A DNA stretch of 59,461 nucleotides from Mesobacillus zeae (GTDB taxonomy: Bacteria; Bacillota; Bacilli; Bacillales; Cytobacillaceae). Made by a program: the position numbers and the translations under genes. The stretch spans positions 1-59,461 of the forward strand of contig NZ_QWVT01000044.1 in assembly GCF_003570705.1 (NCBI RefSeq), in the 5' to 3' direction. Below the pieces are notes generated by a model. That model was given only the letters and a program-made list of their open reading frames with translations, was not told the origin of the DNA and ran no database searches. Shown here one piece after another: positions 7,116 through 15,212 of this stretch. Each line of letters starts with the position of its first letter. The first letter of the stretch is position 1.

Positions 7116-7337
7116 ATGAACGGAATTTTACGTCGGGCAATCGAAAATAAACAGCCTGTGGAAATGATTTATGTGTCCTCGGACAATAAAATGACCCAAA
7201 GAAAAGCTTTCATACAAGAATTTAACGAGGATTATGTAAAGGCGTATTGCTTTCTTCGAAAGAGCACGAGGGTGTTCAAACTCAGCCGGATCCTTTCCAT
7301 CTCTCCTTACAAGCGTCCTCTAAGAAAAACGAGTTGA
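7116..7337 (+). CDS. Small WYL-like protein
   Basis: The ATG at 7116 follows AAGGAGCT and gives 73 residues. The pattern VEMIYVSSDNKMTQRKAFI, then VKAYCFLRKSTRVFKLSRIL, resembles a stand-alone WYL-domain barrel, a ligand- or nucleic-acid-sensing fold usually attached to an HTH. No HTH is present. The function is unknown; similar short proteins occur in other Bacillaceae. Confidence 0.7.
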   Translation: MNGILRRAIENKQPVEMIYVSSDNKMTQRKAFIQEFNEDYVKAYCFLRKSTRVFKLSRILSISPYKRPLRKTS

Positions 7338-7371
7338 AAAAGGAAGCCCTGTTTCCAGGACTCCCCCCATA

Positions 7372-9327
7372 TCAGCCTGCTTGCTGGACATCAACCCTAT
7401 CGTCACGCTTGATGACGTATTGCAGGGTCAGAAGCAGAACAAATGAACTTAAACCGATTATATCGGTAATCTTCCCAGGATAAATCAGCATCAATCCGCC
7501 AACCACTCCAATGATCCGTTCAAACCAGAAGAGTTTCCGCACCCAGAAACCGATTATTCCTGCTCCGACTGCCATCATACCGGCCAGGGCGGTAAATACG
7601 ATCCAGACAATGTAGGTCCAGGTTGTATCAATCATTAATAACTCCGGTGAAAGGACAAACATATACGGGATAATAAAAGCGGCAATGGCCAGCTTTGACG
7701 AGGCAATACCCGTCCGTATTGGTTCTCCTCCGGAAACCCCGGCTGCCGCAAAGGCTGCAAGCGCAACCGGCGGAGTAATATCCGCAATGATTCCGAAATA
7801 GAAGACAAACAAATGTGCAGAAAGATCCGGGACTCCAAGTTTGATAAGTGCAGGAGCAGCGATAGTCGAGGTAATGACATAATTTGCTGTAGTCGGCGAA
7901 CCCATTCCAAGGATCAACGCTGCAATCATCGTAAGTATGAGTGTTGGGATCAAGAGCCCCCCCGCCAAATCTACCAAGCCATTTGCCATTTTCAAGCCCA
8001 AACCTGTTTTGGTGACAACCCCGACAATAATACCGGCAGCTGCAGTCGCTGCAGCCACACCAAGTGCCGATCTCGCACCGTCTACAAGCGCATCAATGAT
8101 ATCCCGGAAGCTCATTCTCGTTTCTTTTTTGAAACCGCTTAATACAACTGCAGCAACGATGGACCACAGAGCAGCATACATGACAGTCATGCCGGTCATC
8201 ATCAATACCATTACCGCAAGGATTGGCAGCAAAAGATAAACCTTTGACATTACCTCTTTTTTGTTTGGCATTTCATCATCCCGCAGGCCTCGTAGGCCGA
8301 CCCTTTTGGCCTCGAAATGCGTCATGATCCAAATGCCTGTAAAATATAGCACCGCCGGGATGGCTGCCGCCTTGGCGATATCCCAGTAGGTGATTCCACC
8401 ACCGATAAATTCCACCATCAGGAAGGCGGCGGCTCCCATGATTGGCGGCATTAGCTGGCCGCCTGTCGATGCTGCTGCTTCAACAGCCCCGGCGAAATCT
8501 TTCCGATAGCCGAGGTTTTTCATCATTGGTATCGTAAAAGCACCCGAGGTCACCACGTTTGCAACCGAACTACCGCTGATAGTACCCTGCAATGCACTTG
8601 AGAAAATGGCAACCTTTGCAGGTCCTCCAATTCTTTTTCCGGCAATTGATACTGCCAAATCATTAAAGTACTGTCCCACACCTGTTTTCACAAGGAATGC
8701 GCCGAACAGCAAGAACAGGAAGATGAAAGTGGATGAAACGGCCAGCGGCGTACCGAGTATCCCTTCGGTTGTAAAGAACATTGTTTGAATCAGTCGTTCA
8801 GGCTCTAGTCCCCTATGCGCGAAAAAGCCAGGCATATACGGTCCAAAAACAGCATATCCAATGAATAATAGTGCAATGATCATAATCGGCAGACCCACTG
8901 TTCGCCTTGTTGCCTCAAGGACAAGCACAATCGCAAGAAGGCCGATATATAAGTCCATATCCGTCAAGCGTCCGACGCGCAGCACAAGATCATCCATCAT
9001 CAGCGGCCAGTATGCCCCAACGGCTACTGCACCAAGTGCGAGAACGATATCATACCAGGCAACCTTATGCCGTGGTGCATTCTTCTTTCTTGCAGGGAAT
9101 AATAGAAAAATAAGTGAGAGGGCAAACCCCAAGTGGATGGAACGCTGCAGCTGGGCAGTTAAAACGCCGAAAATGGCCGTGTAAAGCTGGAATAGTGAGA
9201 AAGATAAGAGGCCAAGAAAAACAATCCAGCCTAGAACGCCCTTCAGTTTCCTTGTTCCGGCTTCCGGATCATACTTTTCAAGCAGCGCCTGTTGTTCCTC
9301 AAGTGACAGTGTTTTATTATTTTCCAT
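7372..9327 (-). CDS. TRAP transporter fused permease (4TM + 12TM, TAXI type)
   Basis: This 651-residue polytopic protein combines the small (DctQ-like) and large (DctM-like) permease parts, as in TAXI-associated TRAP systems. Hydrophobic helices run from residue 30 to the end. The conserved core ALQGTISGSSVANVVTSGAF, AAASTGGQLMPPIMGAAAF and GMGSPTTANYVI is visible. It uses a sodium or proton gradient to import a substrate handed over by the periplasmic-type binding lipoprotein at 9996. Its start overlaps the end of the DUF1850 gene by 11 bases, so the three genes form one operon on the minus strand. The substrate (carboxylate or amino acid) is not shown by the sequence. Confidence 0.92.
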   Translation of the reverse strand: MENNKTLSLEEQQALLEKYDPEAGTRKLKGVLGWIVFLGLLSFSLFQLYTAIFGVLTAQLQRSIHLGFALSLIFLLFPARKKNAPRHKVAWYDIVLALGAVAVGAYWPLMMDDLVLRVGRLTDMDLYIGLLAIVLVLEATRRTVGLPIMIIALLFIGYAVFGPYMPGFFAHRGLEPERLIQTMFFTTEGILGTPLAVSSTFIFLFLLFGAFLVKTGVGQYFNDLAVSIAGKRIGGPAKVAIFSSALQGTISGSSVANVVTSGAFTIPMMKNLGYRKDFAGAVEAAASTGGQLMPPIMGAAAFLMVEFIGGGITYWDIAKAAAIPAVLYFTGIWIMTHFEAKRVGLRGLRDDEMPNKKEVMSKVYLLLPILAVMVLMMTGMTVMYAALWSIVAAVVLSGFKKETRMSFRDIIDALVDGARSALGVAAATAAAGIIVGVVTKTGLGLKMANGLVDLAGGLLIPTLILTMIAALILGMGSPTTANYVITSTIAAPALIKLGVPDLSAHLFVFYFGIIADITPPVALAAFAAAGVSGGEPIRTGIASSKLAIAAFIIPYMFVLSPELLMIDTTWTYIVWIVFTALAGMMAVGAGIIGFWVRKLFWFERIIGVVGGLMLIYPGKITDIIGLSSFVLLLTLQYVIKRDDRVDVQQAG

Positions 9328-9847
9328 TAAGGATATTCACTCCTTCCAATTGCTGTATAAAGCTGAGTTTTTTTATTTGCACCCGTACCCAAGTACCTGG
9401 TTCGATATAATTTGTAAGCGCATACTTTTCGTCAATGCCAATCAAAGTGTGATTGGCCCTTACCTTACCTACTCGAAGATCGTAATAAGGAAAATCCCTT
9501 TTCATGTTTTTTATCCTGTACTTTCCATCTTTCACTTCAAATTTCTCACCTTTAGCGGCATCAGCAGGCATGCCAACCGCAAAGTCTTCATATTCCAACT
9601 CATACTGCCTTATCATATTATCCCCGGTTATTTTATAGCTTTCTACCACACTCGTTAAGTGTATGGAATGTGTATATTGCATCTTGAACCCATTTTCGTT
9701 CCCCATTGGCATAAATGCCAATATATCATCCGTATCTTCATACGAGAATACGAGTGACTGCCTCCAGGGAATAAAAAGAATAATAAGGGCACACGAGATT
9801 AGGAGCAGGATGACAAGAATCCTCTTCTTTCTTTTCACTATCCGCAT
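9317..9847 (-). CDS. DUF1850 protein of the TRAP operon
   Basis: The protein has 176 residues with one N-terminal membrane anchor (about 8-28) and an extracytoplasmic domain. The motif MQYTHSIHLTSVVESYKI matches the DUF1850 family, whose genes accompany TAXI TRAP permeases. It probably assists the transporter at the membrane surface, but its exact role is unknown. It overlaps the permease start and lies 148 bases after the binding-protein gene. That gap holds a small hairpin (AATAGaCCG / CGGcCTATT, about 9888-9910), which could lower expression of the downstream genes relative to the binding protein. Confidence 0.8.
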   Translation of the reverse strand: MRIVKRKKRILVILLLISCALIILFIPWRQSLVFSYEDTDDILAFMPMGNENGFKMQYTHSIHLTSVVESYKITGDNMIRQYELEYEDFAVGMPADAAKGEKFEVKDGKYRIKNMKRDFPYYDLRVGKVRANHTLIGIDEKYALTNYIEPGTWVRVQIKKLSFIQQLEGVNILNGK

Positions 9848-9995
9848 GTCACATTCCGCCTGTTAAATTACTTCCATACAAGGAAAAAATAGACCGACTT
9901 TCGGCCTATTCCATCTTTCTGGAAAACTCTTGAATTAGGCTACCGAACGCAGACTTCATCATCTTGGGCCTGCACCCGGAAACCTTTCATTTATT

Positions 9996-10997
9996 TTACT
10001 TGGATGCCTTGATTCCTTTTTCATCAAAGTACTTTTGCGCTCCCGGATGGACATCAATGCCCACACCATTCAGCGCGTTTTCTGGCTTGATCAGCTTCCC
10101 TTTAGCATGGGTAATTTGATCAAGGTTTTCAAACAGGGCCTTCGTAATGTCATAAACAGCCTGTTCAGACATATCTCCTCTTGCAACAAGCATCGCCTGG
10201 ACTGCTACAGTAGGCACTTCTTTGTTCAATTTGTATACACCGGCAGGAACCTTATCAATTGTATAATATGGGTACTTTTTAATAAGCTTCTCCGCTTTGT
10301 CTGCTTCAATTGGTACGATAACTACTTTTTCAGTGGCCGTCATTTGCTCAACGGCTCCCGTCGGGGTACCTGCCGTAACGAACGCAGCATCAATTACACC
10401 ATTCTGTAATCCGTCCACCGACTCATCAAAACTTAAATCCTGCTTTTTGATGTCATCAAATTTCATTCCATATACTTCAAGAATCTGTTGTGCATTGGCA
10501 ACCGTCCCTGATCCAGGAGCGCCTACCGATACTTTCTTCCCTTTCAGGTCACTCATTTTCTTAATCCCTGATTTCTCAGTCGTAACTAACTGAATTGTTT
10601 CAGGGTAAAGAGTCCCGATGGCCTTTACATTATCCACCTTACTGCCTTTGAACATTTCCTCGCCTTCTTTTGCATAGGAAGCGATATCCGTTTGCGTGAA
10701 AGCGATTTCGCCATTGCCGTCTTTAAGGGACTGCATATTTTCTGCAGATGCACCTGTCGTTTCAGCATTTGATTTGATTCCTGTCTCGTCAGTAATAATC
10801 TTTGCAAAAGACCCTCCGAGCGGGAAGTATGTACCGCCAGTTCCGCCTGTCAGAATGCTGACAAACTTAGGCTTTCCTCCCTTGCCATCGCCACTTGCCT
10901 TTTCTGTTTTTCCGCCCTCTTTACCTCCGCATGCCGCAAGTACCATTGAGATGGAAAGAAGAAGAATCATTGACATCACAAAAGATTTTTTCTTCAT
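9996..10997 (-). CDS. TAXI-family TRAP transporter solute-binding lipoprotein
   Basis: This 333-residue protein begins with a lipoprotein signal; the lipobox is MVLAAC with Cys at about residue 23. The family hallmark ILTGGTGGTYFPLGGSFAKI follows, then [29 protein letters not shown] and NGVIDAAFVTAGTPTGAV. TAXI proteins bind small anionic solutes and deliver them to TRAP permeases. It is the first gene of the operon, starts at ATG 10997 after AGGGGG, and lies behind the promoter at 11044-11072. Confidence 0.93.
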   Translation of the reverse strand: MKKKSFVMSMILLLSISMVLAACGGKEGGKTEKASGDGKGGKPKFVSILTGGTGGTYFPLGGSFAKIITDETGIKSNAETTGASAENMQSLKDGNGEIAFTQTDIASYAKEGEEMFKGSKVDNVKAIGTLYPETIQLVTTEKSGIKKMSDLKGKKVSVGAPGSGTVANAQQILEVYGMKFDDIKKQDLSFDESVDGLQNGVIDAAFVTAGTPTGAVEQMTATEKVVIVPIEADKAEKLIKKYPYYTIDKVPAGVYKLNKEVPTVAVQAMLVARGDMSEQAVYDITKALFENLDQITHAKGKLIKPENALNGVGIDVHPGAQKYFDEKGIKASK

Positions 10998-11043
10998 ATT
11001 TAGAATTAACCCCCTGTTCTAAATTTTTATAATATTCCAGCTT

Positions 11044-11072
11044 ATATTAAACATGTTTAATAAAGTTGTCAA
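11044..11072 (-). promoter_or_regulatory. SigA promoter with palindromic operator for the TRAP operon
   Basis: Minus-strand TTGACA (11067-11072) and TAATAT (11044-11049) are separated by 17 bases. The spacer and -10 contain the perfect 18-base palindrome TATTAAACATGTTTAATA (11045-11062). A repressor bound there would block RNA polymerase. The regulator is not in the window. Confidence 0.75.
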
Positions 11073-11219
11073 ACTAAACATTATATAATTAGGGAAAAAT
11101 AGGACTTGTTTCCCTAACTCAGCATCCTTCTTTTAGGAAAATACTAATTTACTATAGTTAGAAGTTCTTTATTAGTTTTATATGGAATTTTCTAATCGAT
11201 AAATCATATCCCTACTTAA

Positions 11220-11991
11220 TTAAATAAGCTTCGGATTTATAAACAAGGAAGGATCCCGATTTTTTAGTCTGTTTTCGCTATAAGCTTTTGGAGGCAGGTG
11301 GTGCCAATAGTATTCAGCTGCTTCATCAGTGAAATCTTTATTTCTTGTATACTGCATTTCAAGACTTTGATTTTGAACCACGCTTTTCAGTTTCTTTATT
11401 TCTCCAGTGGCAATTGACTCCACCGGTCCTTTTTAGGCACCCTCTACCGCCTTCATGCCTAATAAAAAGAGATCAACTTCCCTCGCTTGCGGGAGAACAT
11501 GAAAAAGGATCTTCCCTGAATCAAGTCCTTTACCAAGCAAATGAATAGTTGCTCTACAAAATCAGGTTGGCCATCAAAAAGTGCCCAGAAGTTACAAGAA
11601 TTTCCCCGGTAATAAGGCGATATACCCATGTGGATATTGATTGGATTATGTTGAACAATCCACTCACACAATTCTCCTTTAATATAACTTGATCCAAATA
11701 CAATATAGCAGTCGGATTTTTAAAGCTTACTTCACCAGCTTTAAGTGCCAGGGTTTTTACTTTTTAAGGCGTAAACGAAAGTTTACCGAAGACGGTCTCC
11801 TCCACTTTTAAGAAGTGAGAAAAATACTCTTTCATAATGTCGCTTCTTTGATAAAATCCTTCTGACCTCCCAGGAAATGCGGAGTGGCATTCCTGAAAAG
11901 CATAAACCTCTTCAAATTTCTCAGAAAGCATACGGATCAAATGCAGGTGACGAGGCTGATTACTCGTGAAAACTGTAGGAGTAAGAGCCAA
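11220..11991 (-). pseudogene. Formyltransferase-family protein, multiply disrupted
   Basis: The pieces in order are LALTPTVFTSNQPRHLHLI, LKVEETVFGKLSFTP followed by a TAA, ALKAGEVSF, a frame change, then YIVFGSSYIKGELCEWIV, PINIHMGISPYYRGNSCNFW, a second frame change, ATIHLLGKGLDSGKILFHVL, a TAA near 11433, and EAAEYYWHHLPPKAYSENRL. The NIHMGISPYYRG segment and ATIHLLGKGLDSG are the formyltetrahydrofolate-dependent transferase core seen in sugar-N-formyltransferases and Fmt relatives. At least two stops and two frameshifts make it dead. It diverges from the FemAB/GNAT remnant, which suggests a lost glycan-modification locus. Confidence 0.75.
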
Positions 11992-12043
11992 ACATTTTCG
12001 CCCGGAAACCTAATTTAATCCCGAGATTCTCCAATATTTTTTA

Positions 12044-12814
12044 ATGTATCTTAATTATAGGAATAACAAGGATGTGAAACTGTTAGTGGCTTTTTTGTCC
12101 AGAAGGCTGGTGAGGATTTCAAAATTTGACGGTATTCTTCTTTTTGTTCTTGTTTCGTTAAGCGTCCTAAATACGTTGGATGTGTATGTGAATGCAAACC
12201 AACAATATGGTCCGTCTGATACCATTAAAAAGCAATCCAGAATGGGGCGGTCACGGAAGATGTCTCCCTCGAAAATTCAAATGATTTCATCAAGATCTAT
12301 TATGAGACAATGAATCGGAACCGTGCCAATGACTCTTATTTTTTTAAGGAATCCTATTTTTCATCATATGATGAATCAAAGCACTTTTTATCATCTTAAG
12401 TTATTGATTGCAAAATACGAAGATCTCGTTATTGGCGGGGCTACTTTGCTTACCGGAAAACAAGCAACTCATTATCATCTTTGAGCATCAAGTACTGAAT
12501 TTCTTCCATTAAGGGCCATTAACCTTCTTTTCGATTATATGATTCAGCTTTGTATATAGACACAGGCTGATTTCCTTCATTTAGGAGACAGAACAAATGG
12601 TAACGATGAACTCTTATGATTTATATTGTCATTTTCAAATAAAAATTACTATGTTTTTTATATTGGCAAACATGTTATTAACCAAGAGGTCTATAACGAA
12701 TTAAACGAAATGAAGAAATCAACTGAACAATTCCCCTCTTTTTTCCAACCTATCGATATTTCTGATTCTTTCCGTGCTCCCTTCTCTTTAGCCTCAACAA
12801 ATAGCAAAGTGTAA
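12044..12814 (+). pseudogene. FemAB/GNAT-type transferase remnant
   Basis: Fragments in several frames read YGPSDTIKKAIQNGAVTEDV (after a frame change), DFIKIYYETMNRNRANDSYF, YEDLVIGGATLLTGKQATHY, a TGA, ASSTEFLPLRAINLLFDYMI, a stop, HLGDRTNGNDELL, another break, and SNKNYYVFYIGKHVINQEVY. This is the pattern of FemAB-like peptidyl/acetyl transferases that act on surface glycans or lipid-linked precursors. At least four lesions are visible. The identity of the first 150 bases is uncertain. Confidence 0.6.
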
Positions 12815-12847
12815 TTAACAGAATCAGAGCATGAGCTGATAAAGGAT

Positions 12848-12890
12848 TTTTCTTACTTGTTATGCTACAATATCTTAACAAGTAAGAAAA
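12848..12890. repeat. 15-bp perfect inverted repeat upstream of yjcH, with embedded -10
   Basis: TTTTCTTACTTGTTA (12848-12862) pairs with TAACAAGTAAGAAAA (12876-12890). The 13-base loop holds TGCTACAAT, an extended -10 element. The right arm is followed by TTTTGTTATT, so the structure could also terminate transcription from the left. It is either a terminator or an operator overlapping the yjcH promoter. Confidence 0.55.
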
Positions 12891-12923
12891 TTTTGTTATT
12901 ACCTGTAGCACTGGAGGTCTCCG

Positions 12924-13646
12924 ATGGAATATCCAAGAGGTACTATTCAAGAATTCACATTAAATAGCGAAGCATTAGGGGAAGAAATGACCCTGCTTGT
13001 TTACTTGCCGGCTTCCTATACACCTTTATACAAGTACTCTGTCTTAATTGCCCAAGACGGCAGGGATTATTTCCAGCTTGGCCGAATTGGTAGATTAGCA
13101 GATGAGCTTCTTGCAAATGAAGAAATCGAAAATATGATTATTGTCGGGGTTCCATATAAATCTGTAAATGATCGGCGCAGAAAATACCACCCAGAAGGCG
13201 AGCAGCATCAGGCGTATATCCGTTTCCTTGCTCATGAACTCGTGACGTTCCTCGATCAGGAGTTTCCGACGTACCAAATGGGTAAAGGCAGAGCATTAAT
13301 AGGAGATTCACTTGCAGCTACTGTATCCCTTATGGCTGCGCTGGATTATCCACACACTTTCGGCAAAGTCATTCTGCAGTCTCCTTTTGTCAATGAAACG
13401 GTACTCACTGCCACTTCGGAGTTTTCCGATCCTTCACTGCTTGGCATTTACCATACAGTAGGGCTGGGAGAAACCGATGTGACCACGACTGCTGGCAAGA
13501 AAGAAGACTTCCTATCACCTAACCGGGAACTCTCAAAGATTCTAAAGAAACGTTTCAACGCGGAGTATGAAGAATTCAATGGAAACCACACCTGGACATA
13601 TTGGCAGCCGGATTTGCGCAAAGCATTAAAAAGCATGTTTTCTTAA
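12924..13646 (+). CDS. yjcH: Esterase-family alpha/beta hydrolase YjcH
   Basis: This 240-residue protein belongs to the esterase D / Fes-like family. It shows MTLLVYLPASYTPLYKYSVL, a nucleophile elbow GDSLAA (about residues 126-131, Ser at 128) and a final His in EFNGNHTWTYWQ (about 223). The ATG at 12924 follows GGAGG. In B. subtilis yjcH sits beside yjcG and yjcF, and the same three genes follow here in the order H-G-F. The natural substrate is unknown. Confidence 0.88.
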   Translation: MEYPRGTIQEFTLNSEALGEEMTLLVYLPASYTPLYKYSVLIAQDGRDYFQLGRIGRLADELLANEEIENMIIVGVPYKSVNDRRRKYHPEGEQHQAYIRFLAHELVTFLDQEFPTYQMGKGRALIGDSLAATVSLMAALDYPHTFGKVILQSPFVNETVLTATSEFSDPSLLGIYHTVGLGETDVTTTAGKKEDFLSPNRELSKILKKRFNAEYEEFNGNHTWTYWQPDLRKALKSMFS

Positions 13647-13777
13647 GTTACTTTTAATAAAACATGCAGTTTTTCATATTATAAATTTTGAAAATTTGTT
13701 ATAATGCGGGTAAACTTCCCACTTGCAAGACCCTAAAAGTTTTCAAGCTAATAAATAGAGATATTGGAGGTAGTTAT

Positions 13778-14290
13778 ATGAAGTTTGGAATTGTTATTTT
13801 CCCATCAAAAAAAATGCAGGATTACGCAAATTCTTTCCGAAAACGCTATGACGCGCACTACGCCCTCATTCCGCCACACGTCACACTCAAGGCTGGCTTC
13901 GAAGCGACAGAAGAAGAAATCGGGCCGATTACTAAAAAGATTAGCGCTATCGCCGGAAACTTAAATCCTGTCCAGCTGAAAGTAACAAAGTTCAGTTCCT
14001 TCTCACCTGTTAACAATGTCATCTATCTAAAAGTTGAACCTTCTCAGGAGTTAGAAAACCTGCATAATAAGCTAAATGCCGCATTTGATAACATTCAAGA
14101 GTATAAATTTGTTCCGCATGTCACGCTTGGCCAAGACATGTCTGATGCCGAACATGCCGATGTGTATGGCACTATGCGCATGAATAACATCAATTTTGAA
14201 GAGACAGCTGACCGTATCCACCTTCTGTATCAGTTAGAAAATGGCTCGTGGACAGTCTACGAAACTTTTCGGCTTGGCAAGGACGCATGA
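13778..14290 (+). CDS. yjcG: 2H phosphoesterase superfamily protein YjcG
   Basis: The protein has 170 residues from the ATG at 13778, eight bases after GGAGG. It carries two HxT motifs, PPHVTLKAGF (about residue 37) and VPHVTLGQDM (about 117), the catalytic pair of 2H phosphoesterases such as LigT and cyclic phosphodiesterases. The physiological substrate of YjcG is not established. The stop overlaps the start of yjcF (ATGA), so the two are translationally coupled. Confidence 0.92.
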   Translation: MKFGIVIFPSKKMQDYANSFRKRYDAHYALIPPHVTLKAGFEATEEEIGPITKKISAIAGNLNPVQLKVTKFSSFSPVNNVIYLKVEPSQELENLHNKLNAAFDNIQEYKFVPHVTLGQDMSDAEHADVYGTMRMNNINFEETADRIHLLYQLENGSWTVYETFRLGKDA

Positions 14291-14715
14291 CAATGGAAGT
14301 TAAAATCGTCAAGGATGAACAAGGACTGGCTGATACATTCGAAGTTCGAAAAAAAGTCTTTATTGAGGAGCAGAATGTTCCTGAGGATGAAGAAATTGAC
14401 GAATTCGAGTCCGGGTCTACCCATTTCATTCTTTACCTTGACGGAATCCCGTCTGGAGCAGGCCGATTCCGTATTCTCGATGGAGCAGGCAAGGTAGAAC
14501 GAATATGTGTCCTCCAGTCCGCAAGAAATACAGGAGCCGGTACAGCCATCATGGATAAAATCGAGGAGTACGCTAAATCAAAAAGTACTGAAACCTTAAA
14601 ACTCAATGCACAGACCCAGGCAATTCCTTTTTACGAGAAACTCGGATATCAAATTGTTTCCGAGGAATTTATGGATGCGGGCATCCCACACCGAACCATG
14701 AAAAAATCTTTATAG
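14287..14715 (+). CDS. yjcF: GNAT-family N-acetyltransferase YjcF
   Basis: The protein has 142 residues with the ElaA/YjcF-type pattern: VRKKVFIEEQNVPEDEEID, then THFILYLDGIPSGAGRFR, and ARNTGAGTAIMDKIEEYA, in which the acetyl-CoA loop is partly degenerate. A final FYEKLGYQIVSEEFMDAGIP closes the fold. The start ATG 14287 lies in ATGA with the yjcG stop; ATG 14293 is an alternative. The substrate is unknown. Confidence 0.9.
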   Translation: MTMEVKIVKDEQGLADTFEVRKKVFIEEQNVPEDEEIDEFESGSTHFILYLDGIPSGAGRFRILDGAGKVERICVLQSARNTGAGTAIMDKIEEYAKSKSTETLKLNAQTQAIPFYEKLGYQIVSEEFMDAGIPHRTMKKSL

Positions 14716-14722
14716 TAAAAGA

Positions 14723-14752
14723 AAAGGCCCTGCATGAAATCGCAGGGCCTTT
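14723..14752. terminator. Terminator after yjcF
   Basis: AAAGGCCCTGC pairs with GCAGGGCCTTT around an eight-base loop and is followed by TCTTTT. It also serves the converging gene at 14756. Confidence 0.9.
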
Positions 14753-14755
14753 CTT

Positions 14756-15043
14756 TTATATGGATACTGAGAAATAATGTCCTTTTCCCGTGACTTCGGC
14801 AAAAGTTTTTTTCAAAACTTCATGATTTACCTTGCGCTTGTAAGATTTCTGCTTATTTGCCATTGTTGCAAGCTGCCGGTGCGTATCCGGCTCTGCTAAA
14901 TCCTGCCCTTTTTGGACAGGGGCAAGTTTGCGGATTGCATCTATATTACCAACTGGAAAAGGGTTGTAATTCGTTCCGATTTCTCTATCAGCGTACTGCA
15001 TATATTGAAAACTAGTGTTAGTAATTGGAAGAAAATATCCCAT
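14756..15043 (-). CDS. Hypothetical 95-residue protein
   Basis: I do not recognise this family. The ATG at 15043 follows GGGGGGAG with good spacing. The protein starts MGYFLPITNTSFQYMQYADR, has no membrane segment, and carries a basic stretch (KQKSYKRKVNHEVLKKTF) near the C-terminus. It diverges from yjcD with 170 bases between the starts. The good RBS and its position between two strong gene boundaries support it being real. Confidence 0.7.
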   Translation of the reverse strand: MGYFLPITNTSFQYMQYADREIGTNYNPFPVGNIDAIRKLAPVQKGQDLAEPDTHRQLATMANKQKSYKRKVNHEVLKKTFAEVTGKGHYFSVSI

Positions 15044-15212
15044 CGTTCTCCCCCCCCAAACAATCTATTGGCTCTTTTGACCTATCTATTAAACTCTTCT
15101 TCTCTATTCCCTTGTTTATGAGGGTCGTAAACAAGATTTTTAAACTTCTTTTCAATGTACGCATCTGGTATGATTGGAAATGTGTAATTTTGGGCGGAAG
15201 AAGGAAGCTGAC

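Noticed and set aside
12460-12490. TGA in the FemAB/GNAT-type remnant as a recoded codon
   Set aside because: The gene has several other stops and frame changes; the TGA most likely comes from a Trp codon.
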